A stretch of 64,000 bases of DNA from Nitrospira sp. (GCA_018242665.1 JAFEBL010000032.1:1-64000), one strand, 5' to 3'. Shown: positions 29,148 through 38,502, numbered from the stretch's first letter. Notes: a model not told the origin generated them from the sequence alone. Program-made: numbers and translations.

Positions 29148-29960
29148 GTGAGTATCGGATTGGAACCCGTTACGGCGAGCCTGCTCATGATTCCCTACGT
29201 GATCGTGTTTTTGTTCGGCGCAGTCATCGGCAGTTTTCTTAATGTATGCATCTATCGGCTGCCACGGGAGGAGTCCGTGGCGTGGCCCGCCTCTCACTGT
29301 CCCTCCTGTGGGAAAGCCATCGCGGTCTACGACAACATCCCGATCCTCAGCTATCTGATCTTGCAGGGGCGGTGCCGCGCTTGCCGGGTGCCGATCTCGA
29401 TCCGGTATCCATTGGTGGAAGCGGCGAACGCCCTCGGATATCTGGCGGTCTTCTGGATGTTTGGATTCACCGGCGTCGCCTGTGTATACGCGGGACTGCT
29501 GTCCGCGCTGATCGTCATTACGGGAACAGACCTTTCGCACACCATGATCCCCGATGCGGTGACCTTGCCGGGAATTGTCGTCGGCCTGGTCTGTGCTGTC
29601 ACCATCCTCCCTCTCGGCTGGCTGAACTCCATACTCGGCGTGGTCTCGGGCGGGGGGATTCTCTGGCTGCTCGCGTGGGTCAGTCCGTATGTCTTCGGCA
29701 AAGAAGGCATGGGGGGTGGGGATATCAAGTTGATGGCCATGGTTGGGGCATTCATCGGGTGGCAGCCTGTGTTGTTGGCCATTATGATCGGATCGTTTCT
29801 TGGCTCCCTTGTCGGGGTGGGGCTGATCGCCATTGGAATCATGCGACGTGATCAATATATCCCTTTCGGACCGTTTCTTGCCGCAGGCTCACTCCTCGCG
29901 CTGCTGTTTCATCAGCCACTCCTGGATTGGTACTGGTCGCTGATCGCCCTTCCGCAGTAA
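29148..29960 (+). CDS. pilD: Prepilin peptidase / N-methyltransferase
   Basis: PilD/GspO cleaves type IV prepilin leaders at the inner membrane and N-methylates residue 1. The zinc tetracysteine is present (CPSCGKA and CRAC), and both catalytic aspartates are visible in GTDLSHTMIPD and GMGGGDIKLMA. Seven or eight hydrophobic helices follow the pattern of the family. The true start is uncertain: GTG 29148 is given here, ATG 29187 (MIPYVIVFLFGAVIGSFLNV) is equally plausible. It precedes two minor-pilin sets that are its natural substrates. Confidence 0.94.
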   Translation: MSIGLEPVTASLLMIPYVIVFLFGAVIGSFLNVCIYRLPREESVAWPASHCPSCGKAIAVYDNIPILSYLILQGRCRACRVPISIRYPLVEAANALGYLAVFWMFGFTGVACVYAGLLSALIVITGTDLSHTMIPDAVTLPGIVVGLVCAVTILPLGWLNSILGVVSGGGILWLLAWVSPYVFGKEGMGGGDIKLMAMVGAFIGWQPVLLAIMIGSFLGSLVGVGLIAIGIMRRDQYIPFGPFLAAGSLLALLFHQPLLDWYWSLIALPQ

Positions 29961-30254
29961 TACGCTGCCAATCGGCTTCCAGAGCCACTTTGACGGCGTT
30001 CCTGTCGATGCTCCTCTGTATCTGAATCGATGGCACCTGTATCTGATTTGGAACAGTTCACAATTGTGCCTTCCTGCCGACCGCAGTGATTTCCGGCAGT
30101 CACGCTAGTCCTCCACTGAGTTGTTTCTGGAAATCTCGACATTTTTCCGTGGGGTTTTGCGCCGGAAGCGTCGGCTGCCCCGTTGCGTGCTCCGTGGAGC
30201 CGAGACGGCATGGAAATTGGAATCGCTCTACGCGCTCGATGAAAGGAGTGGGGC

Positions 30255-30689
30255 ATGGATGAACGTGGAGTGAGTCTTGTGGAATTGTGTGTCGTGTTGG
30301 CGGTTCTGGCCGTGGTGATGGGGGTAAGCGTGCCTGGCTGGGCGGCGTTGGTCGCAAAACATCGGCAGCGTGCCGCGGTGACGGAAATTGCGTCTGAATT
30401 GCGCATGGCTCGTCAGCTGGCGATGGCGCGCCACGAGCGTGTTCGGGTCGTGGTGAACCTGGAGCAGTCGGAGTTGCGGACTGAATGCATCGAGTGTGAC
30501 CACAGCGCGCTCCGCCGCTATGAGTTCGGGCGGACCGGCACGGTCATCGACTCGATGAGCACGCGGCCAGAAATTGTCTTTCACCCGAGCGGTCGCTCCG
30601 CAACAGCCACGACCATGGTTTTGGTCGATTCACGTCACGAAGTGCATCAGGTGACGGTGAGCCTCACGGGACGGGTGGTCGTGTCGTGA
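30255..30689 (+). CDS. Minor pilin, FimT/GspH-like (set 1)
   Basis: A 144-residue type IV pilin-like protein with a very short leader (MDERG) and cleavage expected before VSLVELCVVLAVLAVV, with Glu at position +5. The body contains SELRMARQLAMARHERVRVVVN, typical of FimT/GspH pseudopilins. The C-terminal strand VSLTGRVVVS also fits. It opens the first minor-pilin set and overlaps the next gene by 4 nt. A ribosome-binding site AAAGGAG precedes it. The 294 bp upstream (29961-30254) hold no gene. Confidence 0.88.
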   Translation: MDERGVSLVELCVVLAVLAVVMGVSVPGWAALVAKHRQRAAVTEIASELRMARQLAMARHERVRVVVNLEQSELRTECIECDHSALRRYEFGRTGTVIDSMSTRPEIVFHPSGRSATATTMVLVDSRHEVHQVTVSLTGRVVVS

Positions 30690-31213
30690 CACAGACGGCG
30701 GAGAAGATGATGAAACGATGTGGGCTGGTACAGGACTCAGGTGGCTTCACGCTCGTCGAAAGCATGGTGGCCTTGGTGGTGCTCTCCATCGGGGTGATTG
30801 GGACAATCGCGATGTGTGAGTGGGCTCAGCGAGGCCTGCAGCGTGGAGCGTTGACGGCGACGGCGCTAGCCTTGGTGGAATCGCGGCTGGAGGAGAAGCG
30901 CAGTCTGCCATGGGAACAACTGCTCACGGATGATTTGGACCAGGACGGGACGGCGGAATCGCGGATGCGTGACGATGGCGTGGAGGGCGACGTTGCGAAT
31001 GGGGATGGCGTCTATACCGGAAGCATGACGCGATCGAACATACATCTGGAATGGACGGTGGAATTCAATCGTGGCAGGCAGCCTGGTACGGCCAGTCTGG
31101 CGACGATTGAGGCGCGCGGACGATTCAGGACAATAGGAGGGCAGGAACGTGAGGTGCGGCTTCGGACGATTCGGGCTAACCCGCGCTATGTCGGCCCGCC
31201 GGTGCTCTCATGA
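30686..31213 (+). CDS. Minor pilin, PilV-like (set 1)
   Basis: A 175-residue pilin-like protein starting with GTG in a 4-nt overlap with the previous gene. The cleavage site is GG^FTLVESMVALVVLSIGVIG with Glu+5. The segment GLQRGALTATALALVESRLEEKRSLPW is typical of PilV/GspI-type proteins. The rest is polar and low in aromatic residues. It also overlaps the PilW-like gene by 4 nt, so set 1 is tightly coupled. Confidence 0.88.
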   Translation: MTQTAEKMMKRCGLVQDSGGFTLVESMVALVVLSIGVIGTIAMCEWAQRGLQRGALTATALALVESRLEEKRSLPWEQLLTDDLDQDGTAESRMRDDGVEGDVANGDGVYTGSMTRSNIHLEWTVEFNRGRQPGTASLATIEARGRFRTIGGQEREVRLRTIRANPRYVGPPVLS

Positions 31214-31989
31214 TGGAGGCTATGGGAAGCCAGTCGCGGTCATCCACGCGAAGGGCCCCGGATGGGCGTTTGGGATTGGCCGGGGTCAGTCTTATCGAAC
31301 TGTTGATTGCGTTGGCGATCAGCAGCGTGGGGATCTCGGCAGCCATTCAGGCCTTTGCGGCCTATGGCCTTCGGTTAGGTCAGCAACATGTCGCAATGAT
31401 CGAGAACCAGGAACTCCGTTTGGGTATGGATGTGCTCTGTAGCGAGCTACGTTTGGCGGCAAGTGGGTTTTTGGGTGGTGAGGCTCCGTTTCTAAAAGCG
31501 GACGACGACGAAGCCGAATTCTTTGCCAATTTGAGCGGTTTGACAACCAATCTGACGCAAAGTGCCGACGCCGGTCGGCAAGACCTGTCGGTGGAAGATG
31601 GCGCCGATTGGCCGAAGGGGAAGCAGATCGTGATGTGCACCGCGACGCATTGCGCATGGAATCGATTGGCGGCCGACGGCCGGAAGAACACCCTCGCACT
31701 CGCCATGCTGCCGACGGAACCCTTCCAGGCCAGGACTGCGGTCTTTTTGCTGAATCGCGTGCGGTATTACGTCAAACCGCAGGGGAATGGCCTCCTTCGG
31801 TTGATGCGTGACGTGGACGGCGGTGCGAGTACGGTATTGAGCGATGTGCGCCGCTTTCATCTGCGGTATTTCAACCGGCTTGGGAGCGTGACGGAAGATG
31901 TGCGGGAAATGGTGCGTGTGCAAGTGACCATAGAAGTGGGAATGCAAGGCGCGAGGCTCACACGAGAGATCGCGATTCGGACGACATAA
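31210..31989 (+). CDS. Minor pilin, PilW-like (set 1)
   Basis: A 259-residue pilin-like protein with an unusually long basic leader of about 25 residues before AG^VSLIELLIALAISSVGISAAIQAF. The body QQHVAMIENQELRLGMDVLCSELRLAASGFLG is the PilW pattern (membrane-distal helix followed by strands). It overlaps the previous gene by 4 nt and lies 3 nt before the PilX-like gene. Confidence 0.87.
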   Translation: MMEAMGSQSRSSTRRAPDGRLGLAGVSLIELLIALAISSVGISAAIQAFAAYGLRLGQQHVAMIENQELRLGMDVLCSELRLAASGFLGGEAPFLKADDDEAEFFANLSGLTTNLTQSADAGRQDLSVEDGADWPKGKQIVMCTATHCAWNRLAADGRKNTLALAMLPTEPFQARTAVFLLNRVRYYVKPQGNGLLRLMRDVDGGASTVLSDVRRFHLRYFNRLGSVTEDVREMVRVQVTIEVGMQGARLTREIAIRTT

Positions 31990-31992
31990 GAA

Positions 31993-33501
31993 ATGGGGAA
32001 CACGAACGTGAACATGAATACGAACAACGTGCGGCGGAGTGCCGGCGAAGGGCACGATGAACGTGGAATCGCCTTGTTGGCGGTGTTGATGGTGGTGTGT
32101 CTATTGACGCTCTTAGGAATGACCTCCATGCATCTGGCGGGGCAGGAGATTGTCGGAGCCAGTGTGCTCCAGGAAGAGCGTCTCGCTCATCACGCCGCGG
32201 AGTCAGCCGTTGATGTCGTGATGGGATGGTTTCACGATCCGTCGACTGTGTCGCAGGAAGCCGGGACAACGTGGTTCGCAAAACGAGTCGTCAATGCGCA
32301 AGGCGATCCCTCCTATATGGATGCGCAGGGGCGCGCGCAATTTGTCGGGACTGCCGCACGTCCGGATGTGGTCTTTGACGCGACCAACCCGCAGCATGAT
32401 CGCATGTTGAACGATCCGCAGACGGGATGGTTTAGATCCCTGAAAGGGTTGGCCAGGATTCTCAAGCTGCGGGTGTATGGAGCGATGCGGCCCGGTCTGC
32501 TCTGTACGGTGGAGGTGACGGCTGGAGCTGGCCACGCTGGTCGAGTGACCAAGACAGTATCCGTAGAGTTCGGAGCCTATGCCGTGCCCGCCTTACATGC
32601 ACCGCTGCAAAGCGGCGCGTTGGGGTATCCATCCACTGAGTCGAACGCCGGAAGTGTGGCTGCTCACTGGGGGGATATGATTGTCCGCGGGCAAGCACAT
32701 TTCCCGAAACCGAATCATGTGCCGGTGAAGAGCGCCCTTGCTCCGGTGAGCGGACAGACCTACGACGAAATGGGCCAGCGGGCCGATCGCTGGCTTACGA
32801 TAAGAATTGGAGGAGAAGCCTATTTTGCACAACTCCCCCAAGAAACCTGGCCGGACGTTCCATTGAACATCCACGCACATCAGGAGCCCATTCCAGGAAT
32901 CAAGGTCGATCAGTGGGACTATGCAGTCTTGAAGCGAATGGCCGCGCAGTTTGGACAAGTCTATGGGATTGATCGAGACGGCCTATTGTATGCGGGGGGT
33001 GTGATTGAGCCGGGACTGGGACGTCCTGCCTCGGAGGTGTTTGCCTCGAAAGGACCGGGGGACCATCGAGGGCTTGTGTTTGTGGACACGCTGGATGGAA
33101 TGCCGCCCCGCGTCGATAACTTGGGTACCATTGTCCTCGATCAGGACTATGCCGAAGGCATCTTCATCGTGAATGCCCATGTACTTTGGAAGGCAGGATC
33201 TCCGGGACGAGCCGTCCCTGCTCTGAGCCCCCCGCCGGATGGCCAGCAATCGCTAGGGGCGCGCATTCCGGTGCAATTGTCGGGCATTCATCTGCAGGGT
33301 GTGTTGTATGCGGCTGGTGATGTGCGCTATGCGGGCCACGTCAAGGTCTACGGTGGGGTAGTGGCGCAGGGCGCGATCGTGGATGGCACACACGGGGCGG
33401 GCACATTCGAGGTCTGGTACAACCACGATCTTCGCGAAGGGCTGGTGCAGGGCCTGCCATTGGTGTTTGTTGCGCCGGGCAGTTGGCAGACCAAAATGTA
33501 G
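31993..33501 (+). CDS. Oversized PilX-like minor pilin (set 1)
   Basis: A 502-residue protein with a PilX-type N-terminus: ERGIALLAVLMVVCLLTLLGMTSMHLAGQEI with no Glu+5, then a helix carrying LAHHAAESAVDVVMGWF. PilX proteins are usually 150-220 residues; here more than 300 extra residues follow, rich in Gly/Val strands such as VKVYGGVVAQGAIVDG and ending with FEVWYNHDL. This distal part resembles the long PilX-like proteins of Deltaproteobacteria and Nitrospirota and may be exposed at the pilus tip. It lies 66 bp before the PilB-type ATPase. Confidence 0.83.
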   Translation: MGNTNVNMNTNNVRRSAGEGHDERGIALLAVLMVVCLLTLLGMTSMHLAGQEIVGASVLQEERLAHHAAESAVDVVMGWFHDPSTVSQEAGTTWFAKRVVNAQGDPSYMDAQGRAQFVGTAARPDVVFDATNPQHDRMLNDPQTGWFRSLKGLARILKLRVYGAMRPGLLCTVEVTAGAGHAGRVTKTVSVEFGAYAVPALHAPLQSGALGYPSTESNAGSVAAHWGDMIVRGQAHFPKPNHVPVKSALAPVSGQTYDEMGQRADRWLTIRIGGEAYFAQLPQETWPDVPLNIHAHQEPIPGIKVDQWDYAVLKRMAAQFGQVYGIDRDGLLYAGGVIEPGLGRPASEVFASKGPGDHRGLVFVDTLDGMPPRVDNLGTIVLDQDYAEGIFIVNAHVLWKAGSPGRAVPALSPPPDGQQSLGARIPVQLSGIHLQGVLYAAGDVRYAGHVKVYGGVVAQGAIVDGTHGAGTFEVWYNHDLREGLVQGLPLVFVAPGSWQTKM

Positions 33502-33567
33502 GTGTGGCCGAGCCCGAGCCGTTACGTAGGATGTCTTGTTCGATGTCGTTGGAAAGGAACTGCTCTC

Positions 33568-35367
33568 ATGAGTCGATCAATGGTAACTGCGCAGTCATCC
33601 GCTGAAATGCGTCAAGCCCGTACACGTGCCCAGGAGACGCAGGGCCGTGCCCGGTACGACCAACTTGTTCGACAGGGGTTTCTTGGGCAGGAAGAGCTCA
33701 CACTCGCCCTGTCGGAAGCTGCGCGCAAACACCTCGATGCATCCACGTTTCTCATAGATCGGTATCGCATTCCCAAACCGGCCATCGGCGCCGCGTTGGC
33801 AGAATTTTATCGATGCCCGTTTCTTGACTATGATGGGCGCATGGTCATCGAGCGCGATGTGTTGAAGAATCTTAGCTTCGACTATCTCCGTATGAATCAT
33901 TGGGTGCCGCTTCAGCGTCAAGGCTCTGGAGTGGAAGTGCTAATCGACGATCCGCACGATGCCGATAAACTCCTGGATGTGCGGCGGGCGTTTCCCGGTC
34001 ACGCCATCTCCTACCGTGTTGGCCTGCGAGCCGACATCGAGCGTGTGCTCAGTGTGGCTTGCGGGCGAGAGGGTGTTGATCCGATCAGCGATATCCTCGG
34101 GGAACTGGTGAGTGAGGCCCAGTTAGAAGAGCAGCAGAATGCGACCATCGCAGCCATCACTGAAAACGATTCGGCCATTGTTCGCCTCGCCAACCAGATT
34201 ATTGCGGAGGCATATCGGCGTGGGGCGTCCGATATCCATATCGAACCCTATGCCGACCGCAAGGAAACGTCGGTGCGTTTTCGCGTCGACGGGACCTGCT
34301 TCACCTACATGAAGATTCCGGCCGCCTATCGTCGCGCGATCGTGTCGCGGGTGAAAATCATGGCCAGCCTGGATATTGCGGAACGACGAAAACCACAGGA
34401 TGGAAAAATCCGATTCAAACTGAGCACGGGACAGGAGATTGAATTGCGAGTGGCGACCCTTCCCACCGCAGGGTTTAACGAAGATGTGGTGCTTCGGCTG
34501 TTGAGTGCGAATGGACCTCGGCGTCTTGAGGATCTCGAATTCAGTGAGGAGACGCGCCGACTGGTTGGCGCGTTGGCTGAGAAGCCGCATGGCATCGTGC
34601 TGTGTGCAGGACCGACGGGCTCGGGGAAGACCACGACGTTGCATGCCATTCTGGCCTCGATTAATACGGATGAGCGGAAAATTTGGACAGCAGAAGATCC
34701 GATCGAAATCACACAGGATGGTCTACGGCAGGTGCAGGTTCATCCCAAGATCGGCCTGACTTTTGCGACCACCATGCGGGCATTCCTGCGGGCGGATCCG
34801 GATGTCATTATGATCGGTGAAATGCGGGACAAGGAAACGGCTGATATTGCCATCGAAGCCTCGTTGACCGGTCATCTGGTGTTCAGCACGATCCATACGA
34901 ATAGTGCCGTGGAAACCGTGGTGCGACTGCTCGATTTAGGTTGCGATCCCTTCAATTTTTCTGATGCCATGCTGGGCGTGCTGGCGATGCGCTTGTGCAA
35001 GCGCATCTGCCCCAATTGCCGTGAGGCCTATCAGGCCACTCGCGACGAATATGAAGAATTGGTCCATGCGTTCGGAGCGCAAGCGTGGGCGCGAGCCCAC
35101 GTTGACGAGAATGTTTCGCCCACGCTGTATCGTGGGCGAGGATGTGAGGCGTGTAATCACAGCGGCTATCGAGGGCGGGTGCCGATTCATGAACTGATGG
35201 TGGTTTCTGATCGCATGAAGGCATTCATTCAGACGCGGACTCGCACAGGCGAATTGCTGGCCCTCGCCAAGAACGAAGGCATGAAGACCTTGCTCCAGGA
35301 TGGCATCGAGAAGGTTCTTCAGGGACTCACGACGTACAAGCAAGTGCGTGCGGTGGCTATCAAATAG
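33568..35367 (+). CDS. Type IV pilus / type II secretion assembly ATPase (PilB/GspE)
   Basis: The cytoplasmic hexameric ATPase that powers pilin polymerisation. The ATG at 33568 is fixed by a GGAAAGGA ribosome-binding site, giving 599 residues. An N-terminal MshEN-type region (about 20-160) is followed by the ATPase with Walker A GPTGSGKT at 348-355, Asp box, Walker B GEMRDKETADIAIEASLTGH, His box STIHTN, and a zinc tetracysteine (CKRICPNC...CEACNHSGYRGR). It stands between the two minor-pilin sets. The retraction ATPase PilT is not seen. Confidence 0.95.
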   Translation: MSRSMVTAQSSAEMRQARTRAQETQGRARYDQLVRQGFLGQEELTLALSEAARKHLDASTFLIDRYRIPKPAIGAALAEFYRCPFLDYDGRMVIERDVLKNLSFDYLRMNHWVPLQRQGSGVEVLIDDPHDADKLLDVRRAFPGHAISYRVGLRADIERVLSVACGREGVDPISDILGELVSEAQLEEQQNATIAAITENDSAIVRLANQIIAEAYRRGASDIHIEPYADRKETSVRFRVDGTCFTYMKIPAAYRRAIVSRVKIMASLDIAERRKPQDGKIRFKLSTGQEIELRVATLPTAGFNEDVVLRLLSANGPRRLEDLEFSEETRRLVGALAEKPHGIVLCAGPTGSGKTTTLHAILASINTDERKIWTAEDPIEITQDGLRQVQVHPKIGLTFATTMRAFLRADPDVIMIGEMRDKETADIAIEASLTGHLVFSTIHTNSAVETVVRLLDLGCDPFNFSDAMLGVLAMRLCKRICPNCREAYQATRDEYEELVHAFGAQAWARAHVDENVSPTLYRGRGCEACNHSGYRGRVPIHELMVVSDRMKAFIQTRTRTGELLALAKNEGMKTLLQDGIEKVLQGLTTYKQVRAVAIK

Positions 35368-35696
35368 CCCGATCGTTTCCCATTCGGGCTTCTGCAAAAC
35401 GACGGAATCTCCGTTTCAGATCGTTCCGCCCACACTTGTCTGGGTAGAGCTAGACAAAGCGGTACTGGTTCGTTGTGAGCTGAACATCCGGCTTCTCGCG
35501 CCGCTGGCCCTGTCAGGTCGACCTTGGCGCTCCTTCACCTCAGAATTCACCTTTCTCTGCAGGGCTCATCACAAACATTTTCGACAAAAATTGTCATCTG
35601 CCGGCGCGCAAAACGCTCGGAAATGTACGCCAGGTTCCAGGAACAGGACTGGTATATCAACGGGTTCTGGAGATTTTCCCCTGGGATCTCATCGGC
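35368..35696 (+). other. 329-bp gap between the ATPase and the second pilin set
   Basis: No gene is supported here: the open frames lack pilin or family features and a good ribosome-binding site. A 7-bp hairpin (AGCCCGA/TCGGGCT, 35366-35390) sits on the ATPase stop and may act as a weak terminator. A short inverted repeat GACAA-AAA-TTGTC lies at 35583-35595. No convincing sigma70 or sigma54 promoter was found by eye. Confidence 0.5.
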
Positions 35697-36200
35697 ATGG
35701 CACTTGCTCATCTGCCTGTTGCTATGTGTAGCCGCCGTGACCAATCAAGGCCTGTTGTTGCCCGTGCGCAGATGGGGTTTACCCTCATTGAAGTGATGAT
35801 CGCGGTGGCGATCGTCGGCATCCTCGCCATGGTGGCAGTTCCCAACTATCTCCAATGGAATGCACGGTATCAATTGAAGCAAGGGACGACCGAACTTGCC
35901 GGAAGTCTGACTTTGGCCAGGATGGCGGCGATGAATCGCAATCTTGCCGTCACCGTGACGCTGTCCCTCGTCTCGGGGAGAGTGAATGTCGATTTCGGCA
36001 ATGCCCTTGCTCCCATCGTGCTGCCGCAAGCCATTGTCGGATTCACCGGTGGCCCGACGGTGCAATTCACTAGGCAAGGGTTGAGCGGGTCCACTGCGAA
36101 TGTGCCCCTGACTCTGGTTTCACAGCAGGGCACCGTCTATTCCATGGTCATCACACCGTCAGGCAAAGTGAATTGGTGTGCGCACGCGACCTGTCCGTAG
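35697..36200 (+). CDS. Minor pilin, FimT/GspH-like (set 2)
   Basis: A 167-residue pilin-like protein. Cleavage is expected in QMG^FTLIEVMIAVAIVGILAMVAVPNYLQW, a textbook type IV pilin N-terminus with Glu+5 and Pro22. The body GTTELAGSLTLARMAAMNRNLAVTVTL fits FimT/GspH, and a Cys pair (WCAHATC) closes the C-terminus, similar to the disulfide loop of pilins. The start may be ATG 35697 or ATG 35724. It begins the second minor-pilin set, 7 nt before the PilV-like gene. Confidence 0.88.
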   Translation: MALAHLPVAMCSRRDQSRPVVARAQMGFTLIEVMIAVAIVGILAMVAVPNYLQWNARYQLKQGTTELAGSLTLARMAAMNRNLAVTVTLSLVSGRVNVDFGNALAPIVLPQAIVGFTGGPTVQFTRQGLSGSTANVPLTLVSQQGTVYSMVITPSGKVNWCAHATCP

Positions 36201-36207
36201 AGGCTGA

Positions 36208-36732
36208 ATGACGCGCATGGAAACATACAAGACGTGCATCGATTCACCCCAGCGCCTTCAACGCGGATTTACTCTGTTGGAAGCGATGGTTGCGGCTGGA
36301 GTGCTCTCAGTTGGGCTGTTGGGCCTGGCGGGACTCTCGGGGATGGCGTTGGGAAAAAACGTGGATGCGAACGACATGTCGCGCATTACAAACCTCGCGG
36401 CAGACATGGCCGAACGTATTCAGAGTAACCGCCAACGCGTGCTGGATTACCACAACACGGCCACGAACGCGGCCTGTCCACAGAGCGTCAGCACGCAGCG
36501 TATGGCCTGGGGCGACTGTGCGCAGTGGTCAACGTTGGTGGCCAACTCCGGTCTCCTATCGGCCGTTGGCACCGTAACAGCCACGCGTCTCGATCCTGAT
36601 CCCACGGCGAACCCCGTGACGATGAATCGCTTCCTGGTCACGATCACTCTGAACTGGCAGACACGAAAGACGGATGTGAGCACCTCTCGCAACAAGACTG
36701 CCGCGTTCACCACGGTGGTTGCGCCTGAATAG
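36208..36732 (+). CDS. pilV: Minor pilin, PilV-like (set 2)
   Basis: A 174-residue protein with leader ending QRG^FTLLEAMVAAGVLSVGLLGLAGL and the PilV hallmark NLAADMAERIQSNRQRVLDYHN after the helix. It matches classical PilV better than the set 1 paralogue. Two cysteines (AACPQ, GDCAQW) may form the D-region loop. It works with FimT, PilW, PilX and PilY1 in the priming or tip complex of the pilus, by analogy with Pseudomonas. Confidence 0.9.
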   Translation: MTRMETYKTCIDSPQRLQRGFTLLEAMVAAGVLSVGLLGLAGLSGMALGKNVDANDMSRITNLAADMAERIQSNRQRVLDYHNTATNAACPQSVSTQRMAWGDCAQWSTLVANSGLLSAVGTVTATRLDPDPTANPVTMNRFLVTITLNWQTRKTDVSTSRNKTAAFTTVVAPE

Positions 36733-36751
36733 ACATGCCGGGAGCAGGACT

Positions 36752-37852
36752 ATGCGTCGAGTGACAAGAAACCAACGAGGCTTCACGCTTGTAGAGTTGA
36801 TGGCCGCGGTGTTGATCACCGTGGTGATCGTGGCGGCGATGATGACCACCGTCGTGACATCAAATCGCGCCAATGTCGTGAATAGCCAGGTGGCTGATAC
36901 GCAGCAGAATGTTCGATTGGCGATCGATCTACTCGGTCGGGATATCAAGCTCGCAGGATTTAACTACAACGCCACCGATCCGGCCACCACGGCAGTGGGT
37001 GCCTGTAGTGCGACCATTGGTGCTGTAACCAAGCCGGTTGGACTCCTTCCACAAGACCAGACCCCAACGGCTGCGGATACCGGTCCTGATGGTGTTTCGA
37101 TGGTATTGCCGGTCATGAATACCAACTGGACCTTGTCGGCAGCGGCAGGTGGCACAGCCAATGCGCCGACCTTCGACAACTCCATTAGCCTGTCAGGAGC
37201 CGCGATGACTGAAATGATGGCCCAGGGCCTGGCCGTCAATTCCACCATTTCGATTGGAGGTGCCGTTACGAAGACGGTCAAGTCTGTGACCGCGACGTCA
37301 ATCGGTTTCGGGACGGGGAATTATGTGAGCGGACAGTTTCCCATCGGTACTCCGGTGTATTTGCTCCAATGTGTCCAATACCAAGTGGTGGTGAATACGC
37401 CGGCCACGTGTGGGAGCAATGCCCCCTGCCTGGTCCGAGACAATGTCCCCCTGGTCGATGGCGTCGAAGATATGCAGATCACCTATGCCTGTGATGGATG
37501 CAATCAGGCCGCGCCCAATCCCCTCTATCCGGACGGAATCATCGACGACCAGGATGGATCGTCGTCAGGCGGCTTCCCTACATTTTCACAGGGGGACTTT
37601 GTCTCCAACGGCTCGTGGGCGATCACACCCAGGACACCGGACAAGATCAGGATGGCACAGGTGAGTCTCGTCGTGAGGCCGACAAAAGCTGACGACGGCT
37701 TGGATGAGAAGGGAACCAAAGCCGTCAATACGACTGGGCCGGTGATCGTCGGTGATCACAACCCATCGGCGGATACCGGGTACACCGCACAGACGTATCA
37801 GCAGCAACGAAGGCGGGTAGTAATCCGCACCATTCAGCCGAGAAACCTGTAA
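36752..37852 (+). CDS. pilW: Minor pilin, PilW-like (set 2)
   Basis: A 366-residue protein from ATG 36752, chosen because GGGAGCAGG lies just upstream. N-terminal leader QRG^FTLVELMAAVLITVVIVAAMM; after the helix QQNVRLAIDLLGRDIKLAGFNYN is the PilW signature. The large periplasmic region has a CVQYQ...CGSNAPC and CDGC cysteine cluster and a C-terminal RRRVVIRTIQPRNL strand. It overlaps pilX by 1 nt (TAATG). Confidence 0.91.
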   Translation: MRRVTRNQRGFTLVELMAAVLITVVIVAAMMTTVVTSNRANVVNSQVADTQQNVRLAIDLLGRDIKLAGFNYNATDPATTAVGACSATIGAVTKPVGLLPQDQTPTAADTGPDGVSMVLPVMNTNWTLSAAAGGTANAPTFDNSISLSGAAMTEMMAQGLAVNSTISIGGAVTKTVKSVTATSIGFGTGNYVSGQFPIGTPVYLLQCVQYQVVVNTPATCGSNAPCLVRDNVPLVDGVEDMQITYACDGCNQAAPNPLYPDGIIDDQDGSSSGGFPTFSQGDFVSNGSWAITPRTPDKIRMAQVSLVVRPTKADDGLDEKGTKAVNTTGPVIVGDHNPSADTGYTAQTYQQQRRRVVIRTIQPRNL

Positions 37853-38502
37853 TGAGAGACGCCGCGATGCAGGTGCGACCGATGTCAAGGGCCGGACAAT
37901 TGATGCCAGGCGAAATGCAGAGGAACGGGCAGCAAGGCATCGCCTTGCTGACCGTCATGCTGATGCTGCTGATTCTGTCGATCCTCGGCATTGCCTCGAT
38001 CACCGTGACCAGTATGGAAAATCGAATGGCCGGGTTTTTCCGCACAACCGAAGCGGTCGTGGCGGCTGCGGATTCGTGTGAAGGTCTCGCGGCCAACATC
38101 ATTCAGCAAACGCTGTCACCGCCGGGAGTCTTGCCGGCTGCATTTGTTGCGCCGGCTGGTCCGGTCCCCACAGCCAATTCAACGATTCTCTGGCAAGAGA
38201 TCATCGGCTCTTCGCCGCTTCCGTCTCCCGCGCCCACGGGAACGTTGGCTGAGAACTACGCAGATTCTGCGGCAACGAGTCCCAATTTCATCATGACGAA
38301 TGTGCCTGGGTTCACGGTCAATGGCGACATTGACCGGCTCTATGCGCATCCAAAGTCCGGGCAGGGCACCGGGGTGACGGCGACGGAATTTGTCTACAGA
38401 ATCACCTGTACGGCGACGAATGCCACGACCGGCTCGAGTAGTACCGTGACCTCCGTGTATGGGTGCCTGGACGGCGACACGTGCGTGAAAAAGGTCAACT
38501 GA
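37852..38502 (+). CDS. pilX: Minor pilin, PilX-like (set 2)
   Basis: A 216-residue PilX-type protein of normal size. N-terminus QQG^IALLTVMLMLLILSILGIASITVTSMENRMAGFF lacks Glu+5, as is usual for PilX, and the helix ends with ENRMAGFFRTTEAVVAAADS, a strong family match. A Cys pair (CLDGDTC) lies at the extreme C-terminus. It starts within the pilW stop codon. Confidence 0.9.
   Translation: MRDAAMQVRPMSRAGQLMPGEMQRNGQQGIALLTVMLMLLILSILGIASITVTSMENRMAGFFRTTEAVVAAADSCEGLAANIIQQTLSPPGVLPAAFVAPAGPVPTANSTILWQEIIGSSPLPSPAPTGTLAENYADSAATSPNFIMTNVPGFTVNGDIDRLYAHPKSGQGTGVTATEFVYRITCTATNATTGSSSTVTSVYGCLDGDTCVKKVN

Noticed and set aside
30059-30068. 10-bp palindrome CACAATTGTG upstream of pilin set 1 as an operator
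   Set aside because: A single short palindrome in 294 bp can arise by chance; no regulator match or repeat copy seen.
35690-35720. TGGCAC near 35697 as a sigma54 promoter
   Set aside because: The -12 TTGC element is not at the required spacing.
35300-35731. 143-codon plus-strand open frame after the PilB gene
   Set aside because: Starts inside the ATPase gene, has no ribosome-binding site and no pilin or other motif.
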